Source: Flavobacterium reichenbachii
Lineage (GTDB): Bacteria; Bacteroidota; Bacteroidia; Flavobacteriales; Flavobacteriaceae
Reading direction: 5' to 3'
Length of the DNA: 64,000 nt
Assembly (NCBI RefSeq): GCF_002217435.1
Contig: NZ_MUHF01000022.1
Coordinates: forward strand, 25,413-89,412
Part shown: positions 50,648 through 62,000 of the stretch, in pieces
Layout of the letters: each line of letters opens with the position of its first letter
How positions within the stretch are numbered: the first letter of the stretch is position 1
Notes under the pieces: generated by a model
The model's input: only the letters and a program-made list of their open reading frames with translations
Databases searched by the model: none
What the model was told of the DNA's origin: nothing
Made by a program: the position numbers and the translations under genes

Positions 50648-53600
50648 ATGACGATAGAAGATCTTCTGAAAAGTAAGGTAATTGAAAATCCAATAAAGAG
50701 ATTTAAAAAAGAACTCGAAGAAATTGCAAACAGCAATTTGGTTTCGAAATTACTATCAACTACAAAACTAAAAAAAGAAGTGGCAGAGTTTGGTCTGGAA
50801 CTCTTGAAACTTCAGGACAATTATTACAGTACTTATATTTCGCTGGGTTCAAAAGAAGCAGATAAATTTGAAAATCTAATTAAGGACGATCTTTGGGAAG
50901 ATAAAAATTATTACGAGCTGCTGGTTTTCTTTTTTGGAGAACAAGAAGCCGTTTACGTAAAAGAAGCGTGGAGCAGACTGCCTCAAAAAATGTATCAAAG
51001 TGGTTATACAAGACGATCTTTTAGAGCGCCAAACCATAAAAAATATTTGGTGGTCAATCAGGTTAATTTTCTGCGTTCGCTGCTCAACGGGCCTAATATT
51101 TACAGTTATCAAGACGGTGGCAGTGTTTATTACGACTTGAATATAGAAGATCAGATTCGTTTTGATACCGAGGTTTCTAATTCAAGCAATCAATTTATGG
51201 TTTGGTCGGCTGCCCTAGATTTGAACAGAGAAAATCTTTTTCAGTTATTCGAAGATATTATTTTTAATAAAGATCCGAGAGGAAAAGTTTCCAGAAATAT
51301 TATTAAAGCGCTTTTAAACAGCGAAAAAAAGGAAAGCTGGGAATTGGTAGAAAAGTTATTGCTTGCAGCCCAGCGTCAGGAAGGTCTGCGTCAGACGGTT
51401 TTAGAAGCGTTGGACGAGACGAGTATTGGCGCGCTCCAATATATGATTAAGGTTATTATAGACCATAAATTGACCCGTTTTTCATCGGTAGTCAGAGCAA
51501 TAGATACTTGGACAGGTTTAGGCTGGGAATCTGAAAAAGAAACAACTGTTCGAAACATTATCAATCTGGCGTATGGTTATTTTGCTAACCCAGAAACTAT
51601 TCCGGTGGGCATTCAAAGCAAAAACAACAACGAAGTTTATATGGCGCTTTGGGTTCAGGGTGTTCTGGATGTAGAAAAAACAGTTCCGTATCTGCAGGAA
51701 TTATTAGAAAAAAGTTCGGTCGAAAAGAAATCTCTAGCTTTAAAATTTGCCGGAGAAACCAACGATCCTTATATCGAAATGCCGCTTTATTTTAAAGCTG
51801 CCGACGATGAAAACCTGCAGGTTTTGGCCTTTGCAGTTCCGAGAATGAACGCTTTGCTGGAAGCGAATGTAAAATCGAAATTCTATATTGAAAATGCAGC
51901 GTATCCTAACTTTTTTGACAAAGTATATCATCTGGCACAAACGGTGACTGTAAAGGAAAAAACTTTTGAAGGAAAGGTCTTTTCTTGGCTCAATATTAAG
52001 TTTGAAAGAGATACGCTTTATGCTGCAGCGATTAATCTGGTGGGCGATAACAACGAAAGATTAGAAGCCGTTTTAAGTCATTTTGAAGGTTTTTCGATCA
52101 ACTTAAGAGAGAAACTTACGAGACAAATTCTGGGAGATTACTACAGTTATTCTTTTTACAGTTTTAAAAGCAACAGCGGAAAAGAGAAAAAAGCACCAAC
52201 CGATTTTCAAAGAAATTTTGCCTTAAGAATCTTAAAAGACAGAGGAGAATCTCTTGTGGCTTCGGCAATTTCTACTTTATATAATTTGAGTTTATCAGAA
52301 GACGAATTGACAATTTTTCAGGAATTATTCAAACGTAAAAATTCAAATTTAAAGAAAAACCTAACGGCCATTTTATTAAAACAAGAAGATCAAAAGATCA
52401 CTTCGTTTATAGAACAGACTGTAGAAAAAGGCGATTTAGAACAGCGTATGTCTGTTTTGGATTTGATGCTCCAGCTTCAGAAAAACAATAAACTGACTGA
52501 TAAAGTGAATGATTGGGTTGCGGCTTATTCGGCAAGACCAAAAATCACCGAGAAAGAATCTAAATTTATAGAACAGTTAGAGCCGTCAAAAAAGAAAAAT
52601 GTGCTAAGTGCCGAAAACGGATATGGTTTTTATACGCCCAATGAAGTTTCGCCTTATGCTCTGCCAGAAGTACAGGAAGATTCTTTGTATGCAAAAGCGG
52701 TTAAAAACGCACCATATGGTTTCTCAAAACCGATGTCTGAGATAGAAACCGAAATTTCTAAATTGTATAAATTATACGAAGCAAACAGAGATTACGAGTA
52801 CGAAATCGAAAATTACGACAACAGCAGAACGACTGTTTTACTGGGAAATACGTTTAGACATTTAAAAAACCTAAAAGACGAAAAAGATGCTGCAATCGCA
52901 GCAGCAAATTATCCGCTGTACGAAGTATGGTCAGGCTGGTTTGAAGATTCTGGATTAACCGAAAGAGATCTTTTTCTGGTGACACTTGTGAGCAGCTGCG
53001 ACCGAAAAATATGGCGTGATTTTCTAGAAAAACATGTTTTTTACTATAAAGAATTATTACCGCACCAAAACAAAAGAGGGTACGATTGGGACAATGCCAT
53101 TTTGCAGATTTTAAATGCTTTACAGGAAAAATATGTGTTTAAAGAAAAAGCAGCTTTCTTAATTGATGCCTGCAGTGCTTTGTATGCCAATCTTCCAGAA
53201 TCGGTTTTAGAGTTTGAGCACAAACCTTCTAAAGATGAATATTATTATAATGCAGACAGCGGAAACGGATGGCAAAATCAAGGTTTTTTTGATATTTATC
53301 TGAACAAAATCGTTTTGGATGATTTGACAGAAGAGCAAAACAAAAAAGTTTGGAACCTGCACAGATGGCGTCAATTGAATGGTTTACCACGAAATATTGT
53401 TTACAATAAACCGCCGATTCATTTGTACGGTATTGCTTTTGAGCAAAATCTAATTACCGAAAGCGAATTGTACGAAGGAATTTTAGAACCGGAACGAATT
53501 TCGGTTTTAACCAGCGAATCCAAACATTACAGACATTACGGAAGCGAAGAACTCATTAAGAGATTTCCGTTTTTAGTAGATATGATTGCCAAAATTCGTG

Positions 53601-55720
53601 AAGCATTTTTGGATGTTGAGGTAAAAAGAGGCGACTCCAATACTTCTGTTACTCATTTAGTACAAAGTTTCCAGAAAATTTTCGGTATCAATCGCCTCGT
53701 CGAAATAATTACGGCATTGGGCAAATCGAGTTTGTTCAAAGGTTATATTTATTCGTGGAGTTACACCGAATTAACCAAACAAAAACTATTCAGTTATTTG
53801 CTGAAAAGATGTTACCCGCTGGATTCTGACACGCAGGAGGTTTTTAATGAAGCGGTTAAAAAAGCCAAAATTTCAGAAGAAAGATTAATTCAGACCGCTG
53901 TTTACGCACCGCAATGGCAAAAGTTTATCAGTAATTATTTGAACTGGAAAGGTTTGGACGAAGGAATCTGGTGGTTTCATGCCCATACCAAAACGGCTGG
54001 TTACAGTGCTGTAAATTCGGAACTAGAAAGTGAAATGGCAAAGTTTTCGTCTATAGATTTACAAGATTTTAAAGACGGAGCGGTAGACAAAGACTGGTTT
54101 GTATCGGCTTACAAACAATTGGGAAAAGCCAAATGGGAACTTTTGTATGAAGCGGCAAAATATGTAACCGACGGAAACGGACACCGACGTGCGAGATTGT
54201 ATGCAGACACGATTACAGGCGATTTGAAAATCAGGGAAGTTACGGCCAAAGTAAAAGACAAACGCGACCAGGATTACCTTCGTGTTTACGGATTGGTACC
54301 GTTGAGCAAAACTAGTCCTGAAAAAGATATTTTGTCGCGTTACGAATACTTACAGCAATTTAAAAAAGAAAGCCGTGAATTTGGCTCTATGAAACAAGCG
54401 AGCGAAGCTTTGGCGATTCGTGTTGCGCTCGAAAATCTGGCGAGAAATGCGGGTTATCCGGATCCCGTTCGTTTGACCTGGGCAATGGAAACTAAACAAA
54501 TTCAGAATATTTTATCAAAAGAGACCGAAGTTGTTTTAGATGATATTACTGTAAATCTGGTGATTAATAAAGAAGGAAAAGCAGATTTAGTTACTTATAA
54601 AGGAGATAAGGAATTAAAATCGATTCCGCCAAAATACAAAAAAGACAAAGGCATTCTGGAATTGACCAATTACAGAAAAACGATGCGGGAGCAATGGACA
54701 CGTTCGAGAAAAGGATTGGAAGAAAGTATGATTCGCGGGGACGAGTTTTTATTCGCAGAAATGCAAAACCTTTTTGAGCATCCGATTATTTCCAAACATC
54801 TGGAGAAATTAGTTTTTATCTCAAACGATGATAAAATTGGTTTTTATGTGGATGGAAATCTGGTCACTGCTTTAGGAGAAATGATTGCCTTGAATGAAAA
54901 ACAAACGTTTAGAATTGCACATTGTTTTGATCTGCATCAACATAACGTTTGGACAGATTTTCAAAAATATTGTTTTGATAACAAAGTGCAGCAGCCGTTT
55001 AAACAGATTTTTAGAGAATTATATATTCCAACGCCTGACGAATTAAAAGAAAAATCAATTTCAAGACGTTATGCCGGACATCAGGTTCAGCCAAACCAAA
55101 CTTTGGCTTTATTGAAAACCAGAGGCTGGAAAGTAGATTATGAGGAAGGTTTGCAGAAAGTTTTTCATAAAGAAGGGTATCAGGTAAAAATGTATGCGAT
55201 GGCAGATTGGTTTTCGCCTGCAGATGTAGAAAGTCCAACTTTAGAAACTATAGAATTTCATTCTTTAAAAGATTATAAAAACATCGCTTTTGAAGAGGTA
55301 AATCCGAGGATTTTCTCAGAAGTAATGCGTGATATTGATTTAGTGGTAAGTGTTGCACACGTTGGAGGAGTAGATCCGGAAGCGAGTCATTCTTCTATCG
55401 AAATGAGAGCAGTTTTACTGAGAGAAACACTGCGTCTGTTTAAAGTTAAGAATGTAGAGATCAAGGAAAATCATGCAGTCATTACAGGTAAAATGGCATC
55501 TTACAGTGTACATCTAGGCAGCGCGGTGGTGCATCAGCTTCCGGGTAAATATTTGTCGGTGCTTCCAATTCATTCGCAGCACAGAGGACGTTTATTCCTT
55601 CCTTTTGCAGACGATGATCCAAAATCGGCCGAGGTAATGTCTAAAGTTTTATTGTTTGCAAAAGATGATGAAATACAAGACCCTACAATTTTAAGTCAGA
55701 TCGATAAAACCTATGCTTAA
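50648..55720 (+). CDS. Giant DUF4132/DUF7737 (MolR/YehI-like) protein
   Basis: This 1690-residue protein has HEAT-like helical repeats in the N-terminal half. The DUF4132 core includes NLARNAGYPDPVRLTWAME, FSEVMRDIDLVVSVAHVGGVDPEASHSS and RRYAGHQVQPNQTLALLKTRGW. The C-terminal ASYSVHLGSAVVHQLPGKYLSVLPIHSQHRGRLFLPFADDDPKSAEVMSKVLL matches the DUF7737 tail. Relatives in E. coli are MolR and YehI, in a cluster with WGR and SWIM proteins. I chose ATG 50648 (MTIEDLLKSK) over a 12-residue upstream extension. The role is unknown and probably regulatory or in a conflict system. Confidence 0.8.
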   Translation: MTIEDLLKSKVIENPIKRFKKELEEIANSNLVSKLLSTTKLKKEVAEFGLELLKLQDNYYSTYISLGSKEADKFENLIKDDLWEDKNYYELLVFFFGEQEAVYVKEAWSRLPQKMYQSGYTRRSFRAPNHKKYLVVNQVNFLRSLLNGPNIYSYQDGGSVYYDLNIEDQIRFDTEVSNSSNQFMVWSAALDLNRENLFQLFEDIIFNKDPRGKVSRNIIKALLNSEKKESWELVEKLLLAAQRQEGLRQTVLEALDETSIGALQYMIKVIIDHKLTRFSSVVRAIDTWTGLGWESEKETTVRNIINLAYGYFANPETIPVGIQSKNNNEVYMALWVQGVLDVEKTVPYLQELLEKSSVEKKSLALKFAGETNDPYIEMPLYFKAADDENLQVLAFAVPRMNALLEANVKSKFYIENAAYPNFFDKVYHLAQTVTVKEKTFEGKVFSWLNIKFERDTLYAAAINLVGDNNERLEAVLSHFEGFSINLREKLTRQILGDYYSYSFYSFKSNSGKEKKAPTDFQRNFALRILKDRGESLVASAISTLYNLSLSEDELTIFQELFKRKNSNLKKNLTAILLKQEDQKITSFIEQTVEKGDLEQRMSVLDLMLQLQKNNKLTDKVNDWVAAYSARPKITEKESKFIEQLEPSKKKNVLSAENGYGFYTPNEVSPYALPEVQEDSLYAKAVKNAPYGFSKPMSEIETEISKLYKLYEANRDYEYEIENYDNSRTTVLLGNTFRHLKNLKDEKDAAIAAANYPLYEVWSGWFEDSGLTERDLFLVTLVSSCDRKIWRDFLEKHVFYYKELLPHQNKRGYDWDNAILQILNALQEKYVFKEKAAFLIDACSALYANLPESVLEFEHKPSKDEYYYNADSGNGWQNQGFFDIYLNKIVLDDLTEEQNKKVWNLHRWRQLNGLPRNIVYNKPPIHLYGIAFEQNLITESELYEGILEPERISVLTSESKHYRHYGSEELIKRFPFLVDMIAKIREAFLDVEVKRGDSNTSVTHLVQSFQKIFGINRLVEIITALGKSSLFKGYIYSWSYTELTKQKLFSYLLKRCYPLDSDTQEVFNEAVKKAKISEERLIQTAVYAPQWQKFISNYLNWKGLDEGIWWFHAHTKTAGYSAVNSELESEMAKFSSIDLQDFKDGAVDKDWFVSAYKQLGKAKWELLYEAAKYVTDGNGHRRARLYADTITGDLKIREVTAKVKDKRDQDYLRVYGLVPLSKTSPEKDILSRYEYLQQFKKESREFGSMKQASEALAIRVALENLARNAGYPDPVRLTWAMETKQIQNILSKETEVVLDDITVNLVINKEGKADLVTYKGDKELKSIPPKYKKDKGILELTNYRKTMREQWTRSRKGLEESMIRGDEFLFAEMQNLFEHPIISKHLEKLVFISNDDKIGFYVDGNLVTALGEMIALNEKQTFRIAHCFDLHQHNVWTDFQKYCFDNKVQQPFKQIFRELYIPTPDELKEKSISRRYAGHQVQPNQTLALLKTRGWKVDYEEGLQKVFHKEGYQVKMYAMADWFSPADVESPTLETIEFHSLKDYKNIAFEEVNPRIFSEVMRDIDLVVSVAHVGGVDPEASHSSIEMRAVLLRETLRLFKVKNVEIKENHAVITGKMASYSVHLGSAVVHQLPGKYLSVLPIHSQHRGRLFLPFADDDPKSAEVMSKVLLFAKDDEIQDPTILSQIDKTYA

Positions 55721-55732
55721 ATAATTTAAAAA

Positions 55733-55801
55733 CGGGGGCAGAAGCAAAATTTTAAAAAGCAGCTATTGGGTGTATTTTTATATAAGCTGTTACTGCCCCC
55801 G
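55733..55801. terminator. GC-capped hairpin after DUF4132 gene
   Basis: Arms cgggggcag / ctgcccccg enclose a long loop with partial inner pairing. No strong T-run, so it may be an RNA stabiliser or a repeat instead. Confidence 0.5.
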
Positions 55802-55827
55802 CTTTCCTCTATAAAAAAAACGATTTT

Positions 55828-57276
55828 ATGTATAATCCTTTAGCCGATTTTAAAAATACTTTTTACAGTGTTATTCTTTTTCTGGTATTTCCAATATGCT
55901 TTTTGCAGGCGCAGACTGTTTTTGAAAAACTGCCCAATATAGAAACGCTGTCTCCCAAGGCTCTTAAAAAAATACAGAAACAAAAAAAGAACGGACTTGT
56001 CATTACGGATACGCCTGCTGCTATTTTTATTAATAATTATAGAGGTAAAAACGACAAACTGTTCCATAAATTTAAAAAACTGGAGCAGGAAATTTATAAG
56101 TTCTCGGGTTTTGATGGTGCTGTTGTCGCTTCGTTTCCTATGATGACTACGTCGAGCAGTGGTGTAAGTTTTAAAAGCGGAGATGCCGAATTTGTATTAG
56201 ACAGTGTTTATATGCCAGAATGCGGTGTTATTCTTAACGATGGCAAAGAGGCTCCTGTTATCATTAGAGGGTTGAAAGATTCGTATGTGCCTGAATTTAA
56301 AGCTTATTTTGGAGTTGCAAATACAGAAGCTTTTCAGAAGCTGGTAAATAAGTTTGAGAAAAAAGCAGACAGAAAAAGTAACAGACAATTTAAAAAGGAT
56401 TTCAAAAATAAAATAAATGATATTAACGAAAATGAAGGAGAACATATTCCTTTTCCAGTAGAAGCTGCAGGTGAGACTAATGATGTTATTTTTAAAACCT
56501 TGTTTGTAGAAGAAAATATTATTCCGGATTATAAAACTTTGAAGAATACTAAAAAGGTCTATATCGAATATACAGCAGGCAGTTGGAAAGGTAGAAATTA
56601 TACTTTTGAATATGATGAACAGCAGCGCATTGTGGCTTACAAAAGGAGATTGTATGACAATACGGATATTGACACTTACAAAGTAAAATATTTTGCAGAT
56701 GGATTGATAAAAAAGATAGAATACATTAGTGAACGTATCGATATTAATTCAAAATCGTACGAAACGATATTGATTAAAACACCCGATCCGCTCACGCTTC
56801 GTATGCTGCAGGTACCTAGTAAAGGCGAAGGCGCAGCTGTAAGTATTGAATTAGACGATCTATATTCGTATGATTTTTATTATGATACGTTACATCAGCT
56901 TAAAGAAATGAAATACCTGTATGGAAAGATGGTTTTAAAAGATACCAAATATGATTATCAAAATAAAAACCTTGTAAAAAAAGTATGGACGGCTTTTGAC
57001 AGCAATAAAGAACTGTTGATGGTTAGAACCGAGAATTTTAGCTACAATAAAGAAAATGAAATGATTGGCCGGGATTATAGTCATGAGCAAAAAGGCATCG
57101 AAAGCTATTCGGGAAGTTATATTGTATCTCCCAAAGGAGAAAAAGAACCGGGAAGGAGCATGACTCTTACCTATTATTATGATAAACAAGGAAGAAAAGT
57201 ACTTATAAAAGAAACGAATGAAAACTTTCCGTACGAGATTAAATTTACCTATGAGGATTTTGATACTGCTGATTAA
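55828..57276 (+). CDS. Exported protein with YD-repeat-like C-terminus
   Basis: The 482-residue protein has a signal peptide (TFYSVILFLVFPICFLQAQ). A charged helical segment (KALKKIQKQKK) follows, then a beta-rich C-terminal half of Tyr-rich strands such as YTFEYDEQQRIVAYKRRLYD and LTYYYDKQGRKVLIKETNENFPYEIKFTYEDF. These resemble RHS/YD repeats but are too irregular to call. The function is unknown. A terminator follows. Confidence 0.6.
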   Translation: MYNPLADFKNTFYSVILFLVFPICFLQAQTVFEKLPNIETLSPKALKKIQKQKKNGLVITDTPAAIFINNYRGKNDKLFHKFKKLEQEIYKFSGFDGAVVASFPMMTTSSSGVSFKSGDAEFVLDSVYMPECGVILNDGKEAPVIIRGLKDSYVPEFKAYFGVANTEAFQKLVNKFEKKADRKSNRQFKKDFKNKINDINENEGEHIPFPVEAAGETNDVIFKTLFVEENIIPDYKTLKNTKKVYIEYTAGSWKGRNYTFEYDEQQRIVAYKRRLYDNTDIDTYKVKYFADGLIKKIEYISERIDINSKSYETILIKTPDPLTLRMLQVPSKGEGAAVSIELDDLYSYDFYYDTLHQLKEMKYLYGKMVLKDTKYDYQNKNLVKKVWTAFDSNKELLMVRTENFSYNKENEMIGRDYSHEQKGIESYSGSYIVSPKGEKEPGRSMTLTYYYDKQGRKVLIKETNENFPYEIKFTYEDFDTAD

Positions 57277-57288
57277 AATTATCTAATA

Positions 57289-57332
57289 AAAAACTGCCCC
57301 AAATAGTTGTTTAACTTTTTGGGGCAGTTTTT
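57289..57332. terminator. Bidirectional terminator
   Basis: Arms aaaaactgccccaaa / tttggggcagttttt with A and T tracts, between the exported-protein gene and the convergent SWIM gene. Confidence 0.88.
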
Positions 57333-57353
57333 ATATTAAAAAGACTTTTTAAA

Positions 57354-59000
57354 TTATACTGCTGCTTTAGCATGCAATGCCATTCTGGTGGCCAGAATAT
57401 GTTCGCAAGGACCTTTTTTCAACTGATTGGATTTATAAAACGAACATTCGCAATAGCCTTCAATCAGACGGTTGTCTTTGTCTAAAACTGCCATTGTATC
57501 ATAAGTATAGTTTTTGTCGGTTACTTTACCTTTAATCTGCAATTTATCTCCATTTACATTCGAAGTAATTTTTACGCGATTTTCGGTTATGTATTGGTTG
57601 GCCACTTCCTCTTGCGGACTTGCAAAACGCAAAGCTTTCATATTCAGAGGTTCCTGAGTTAATTCTCGCACGCGGTATACACCTAAATTCAAATCGTAAA
57701 TTACTCTTCCGGCTTGCGTGTAAGCGGTTAACGATGCCGAAACTACAGAAGGATCAAGATTTAGTTTTTTGGCCAAATTATCAGAGCTTTCGAACCAGTT
57801 TTCTTTTAAAGCATTAAAAACTTTTTCCTGCGTAAACAAATCGACATTGGTTCTTGGCGCCATCAAATCAAAATTTCCGGCCGTACTCCAATCATTTTTA
57901 GTCCATCCTGATAAACCTAAAGTATACGACATGTCGCCCAAATCGGCTATAAAAAACGATGGAAGTCCAGATCCTAGTAAAACCACTTTAAAGTTGCGTG
58001 CAATAGGAATTAATCTTTCCAGAATGAGTAAGCGACGTCTTCCCCAAATACGAATGGTTTTGGCTTCATTTCCCTGAAAAATCGAGCGATGAAACGTTAT
58101 TTCGTCATAAGAAGGTTCAAAAACGGCTTTAATAGGTTTGTCTGGTTCAAGAACAAAACGTAAAGCTCTCGGTCCTTTCTTTTCTTTAAAACGGCGTAAA
58201 TACTGGCACAAACTAAAAATATCCATAGGATGCAGATCCAGAACCGTTGCCGGCAAAGTCATTGCAGAACTTACCTGCAAAAATCCTCTAACCCAAGAAT
58301 CCGGCAGATCGATTTTTACTTCTTTATAAACTTGTTCGTTTGTAGTTTTAGCTTCAAAACCAGACGGATCTATTTTAAATTCGGTATCCTTATAATTTCT
58401 TATTTTCTGGAATTCATTATACAATCCTTCCGAATAATCAATATTGGTTGTCCCGCATTTAAAATCGCTGATTTCTGTAAATATATTGTAGTTGCAGCTC
58501 AATTTTCCGTAAGACGATTCGTCTTTACTGAAACATTCAAAAAAGACTTCGTCCGGATGAACCGTAATTACAGGATCGAGAACAAACCAGGCATCTTTAT
58601 CATTTTTGTAGAGATAATCAAAATAAGCAGATTTGGCTTTGTTAAAAGGTCCCATAACGGTTCTTTTTTCCTTTTGAACAGCGCTTAATTCTTCTTTCAA
58701 TTCCTGAATGCGTGCGCGGACATTTTCAATCTGAAAATCGGCCATATAGTCGCTCAGCCATAATTTCTCCTGTTCTGCAGCCCATAATTTGTATTCTTCT
58801 TTATCCTTCGGAAAAAAACGTAAATCAGAAATCACTACATCGTGCAGTGCAGAAATAGCTTCTCTAAACGCTATTTTTTGATTTAGTTTTCCAACAAAAA
58901 AAGTAGGTTCCCTCAAAGTATCCGGCGAAAAACTCATGCCCGTACTCGTTGAGGTGTTATTTACAATCGTGCTGCCACTGTATTTATAATCAAATAACAT
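57354..59000 (-). CDS. Winged-helix/SWIM zinc-finger protein (retron-associated candidate)
   Basis: The 548-residue protein has a winged-helix segment (FTQEKVFNALKENWFESSDNLAKKLNLDPSVVSASLTAYTQAGRVIYDLNLGVYRVRE, about 385-445). A C-terminal SWIM zinc finger follows: EGYCECSFYKSNQLKKGPCEHILATRMAL (CxC...CxH). SWIM domains bind nucleic acids or proteins. It is 3 bases downstream of the WGR protein and follows the reverse transcriptase gene. The RT plus two WH/SWIM-type proteins layout matches my memory of one retron class (type XIII), in which these are the effector pair. E. coli YehQ is a distant comparison. Confidence 0.75.
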   Translation of the reverse strand: MLFDYKYSGSTIVNNTSTSTGMSFSPDTLREPTFFVGKLNQKIAFREAISALHDVVISDLRFFPKDKEEYKLWAAEQEKLWLSDYMADFQIENVRARIQELKEELSAVQKEKRTVMGPFNKAKSAYFDYLYKNDKDAWFVLDPVITVHPDEVFFECFSKDESSYGKLSCNYNIFTEISDFKCGTTNIDYSEGLYNEFQKIRNYKDTEFKIDPSGFEAKTTNEQVYKEVKIDLPDSWVRGFLQVSSAMTLPATVLDLHPMDIFSLCQYLRRFKEKKGPRALRFVLEPDKPIKAVFEPSYDEITFHRSIFQGNEAKTIRIWGRRRLLILERLIPIARNFKVVLLGSGLPSFFIADLGDMSYTLGLSGWTKNDWSTAGNFDLMAPRTNVDLFTQEKVFNALKENWFESSDNLAKKLNLDPSVVSASLTAYTQAGRVIYDLNLGVYRVRELTQEPLNMKALRFASPQEEVANQYITENRVKITSNVNGDKLQIKGKVTDKNYTYDTMAVLDKDNRLIEGYCECSFYKSNQLKKGPCEHILATRMALHAKAAV

Positions 59001-59003
59001 AAC

Positions 59004-62000
59004 TTAGTTTTTAAGGATTAAATGGGTATGCAATTGCGGGTACAGCGTTTTTAAATCAGTCAAAATTGCGATACAAGTTGCCTTATCCTGTATGGATGCA
59101 GTAGCGGAAACTGAATCGATAATTTCGGTAACAAAAATTGCCGCTTCTTCACTTTTCTTTCCTTCCTCATGCAGAAACTGAAAAATACGCTGTTTTGCAA
59201 TTCTTGATTTATGCACGCGCGTTAATACAGAACGGAAATAAAAATCCAGTTCTTTTATCTTCGGCAGATTATCTACAGCATAAGTGTTGAGGTAATTGGT
59301 CACAAAAAGCTGAATGTTTACGCTCGGGTGCTGACTCAATTTTGTTAAATACGTAACGCCGTCATCCGGATTAAAATATCGGGTAATGATTTCTTTTCCA
59401 AACTGTTCAACAGCCGGCAGTACAGAATCGACAATACTGATCAGACATTCTAAATCCCAATCGGTTTCATCAAATTCGGTTTTAAAGAAATGAAAAGCAA
59501 ATGCTCTTGTATCATCCCAGGTAGTGTCTAATATTGCCAAAGCATTATTTCTTTCTGCACGAATGCGCTCTTTTCTGTCCATAAAATAATTCCAGCACCA
59601 TTGTCTGATGGCTAAAATTTCATGGTTTCCTAATGAGATAATCTGGCGGATCGTAAAATCATCTTTACGCGTATATTGTTTTAATATTTCATAACCCGTC
59701 AACTGACTTTCTCTGTAATGGGCATGAATTAATTTGATTACATCACGCGGTTCCAAAGCTGTATTCCAAAGCTGCGTTGTTTCTTCAAGAATGAATTTTT
59801 TGAAGACGAGATGCGCTCCTTCAAATTTTTCTTTTCGAATCATGGCATAAACCGTATTTCGAAGCGCAGCAGAAAGTATTGCAGCATTTGATCTGCCCAA
59901 TTGTTTAATGCGTCCTACAACAGCCTCCAGAACATCTGGATATGCAGCATTTAATAAATCCAATAAAGACTCACTAAGAGTCAACAAATAATCTTCCTGA
60001 TAGTTGTTTAAGAGCTGAATACCATTTTTTCTAATTTCAAAACTTTCACCTTCTAAGAAAAGCGCAATTAATGAAAACGGAATTTCTTTTGAAGCTGTTT
60101 TTTCTGATTTTAAAATTAAAATACTGCTTGCTAAAAGATTATTTGTTTTTAATTCAGAAGAGATTAAGCGCGCGACAATATCCCAGCTTAATTGTTCTAG
60201 TTGCGATGCTGCTATTTTTTTCAGCCTTTCTATAGCAAGCGTCGCGGCAGTATTGTTTGCCGGAGATTCTTCAAACGTAAGCAGGTCTACAATTACTTTT
60301 CCGGTAATTACTTTGGCTTTATCTTCTGTAAAGGCAAAGTTTTCTAATGTGCTTGAGATCCAGTTTTTTAAATCTGGAATTTCATTAAAAATTAATTTTA
60401 TAACACATTCAATATCATTCAGGAACAATGCCGGATTTGCAGCAATGTGGTTTTTTGCCCAATTTCTCGCTGATTCGGTTTTAGAGTTCAGTACATCGCC
60501 AATAAAACTAACATTAGTAGAAAGCGTAGCATTTTTTAGAACTATGGTTTCAAATCCTAAATTATTTGGTATTGCAAAATCACTGTTTAATAATTTTAAA
60601 ATACTGGCTTCATCAAAACGATTTATCAAAGTATCAAAGTCGTTTCTGGCTTTTAGATTATGATAAGCAAACTGATGAATGATATTCATTTGCGCTTCCA
60701 TCAAAAGCTGAATGTAAGCTTCTGGAAAAGCGTCCCAATGTTCCGGAAACAATTCTAAACGATTTGTGACCTTCTCGATAGCGACTTTTTCTTCTTCTTT
60801 TGCTTCGGGAACAATTAGGCTCTGAGGCTTTTTCTCTTCTTTTTTACCAAAAAAAGTAGAAAACACTTTTTTAGCAGCATCCAGTACAGAACCTGTATTC
60901 TGATTTTCAGTATTGGTATTATTTTGCGCCGCTGGTATTTTGTCACTTACTTTGGTTACCTCATTTTCTGAATAGTAATAATGGCTGCTCGAGAAAATTT
61001 CCTGACTTAAAATGAATTTCATTTTTGAAGTTAAAATTCGTTTTTTGTCATTCCCGAATAAAATGGTAGACAGCAGCAGTAAGTTAGAACACTCCGGATA
61101 ATCTACAACCGTATAATAATATTTTCTATCGTTATAATTGTATTGTCCGTAAGTATTTATTGGTGATTTCTCCGCTTTGGTATAATTATCTTCCGTGTAT
61201 TTTGATAAAATAGAAACCGCAAACCTCAGGTATTTTTTTGAGTCTGTGGCAGCGTCCAGTTCTTTTAAAAAACGAAGACTATTTTTTTGAAAATAGAGTT
61301 TCGTAAAATTAGAGAATGCAATTTTACTGTCTTTTGCGCGAAGCTCTTTTCCAATATTTACCCTTTCGTTTAAAACCGCAATAAATTGCGAGTTATAATA
61401 TTCATCTTCCAATGAAACGGTTCTGGTAAACATTGGGTTTTCATCTTCAAATCTATAAGCAAGAACTGCAATTGCATCAGAATCAACTCTGATGTGAGCT
61501 AGTTTGTAAATCGCTCTGATGTGCTTAAAATAAGGAGGTCTGAACGGAACGGCTTCTAGTAAAAAAACAACAATTTCATGCAGTTTCGCATCAAACTTCG
61601 AAGCTAAATATAAAGCCGTCAAATAATTGATCGAATTATTCGCTAATTCTTCCTGAAGAAAAACAACTAACGCATCATAATCTTTTTTGTCAATATAATA
61701 TTTTGCTTCCTGAGGCAGTGTCTCAAGAATTACGGCAATATGTTTTTGTCGTTCTTCCTCTTTTAAGATTCCTAATAATCCCTCGTGAGCCAGATTTTTT
61801 ATGTATTCTTTTTGTTTAGCCTGAAAAGCATTCGATTTAAAAACATCAGTTGCAGCGGTAGATTTTAGTTTTATTAACGCCCAAATTGCAGAATAAGTTT
61901 GTAAGTCATCTCCTTTTGAGGCTAATTTTATGATATAAGGAACGGCTTCCTGAATGTCTAATAAGCCTGCTTTCCATATTACACGACTGGTTTTCCATTG

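Noticed and set aside
58230..58688. 152-residue open frame on the plus strand
   Set aside because: It lies wholly antisense to the WH/SWIM gene, has no recognisable domain and shows the Phe/Ile-rich look of a complementary frame.
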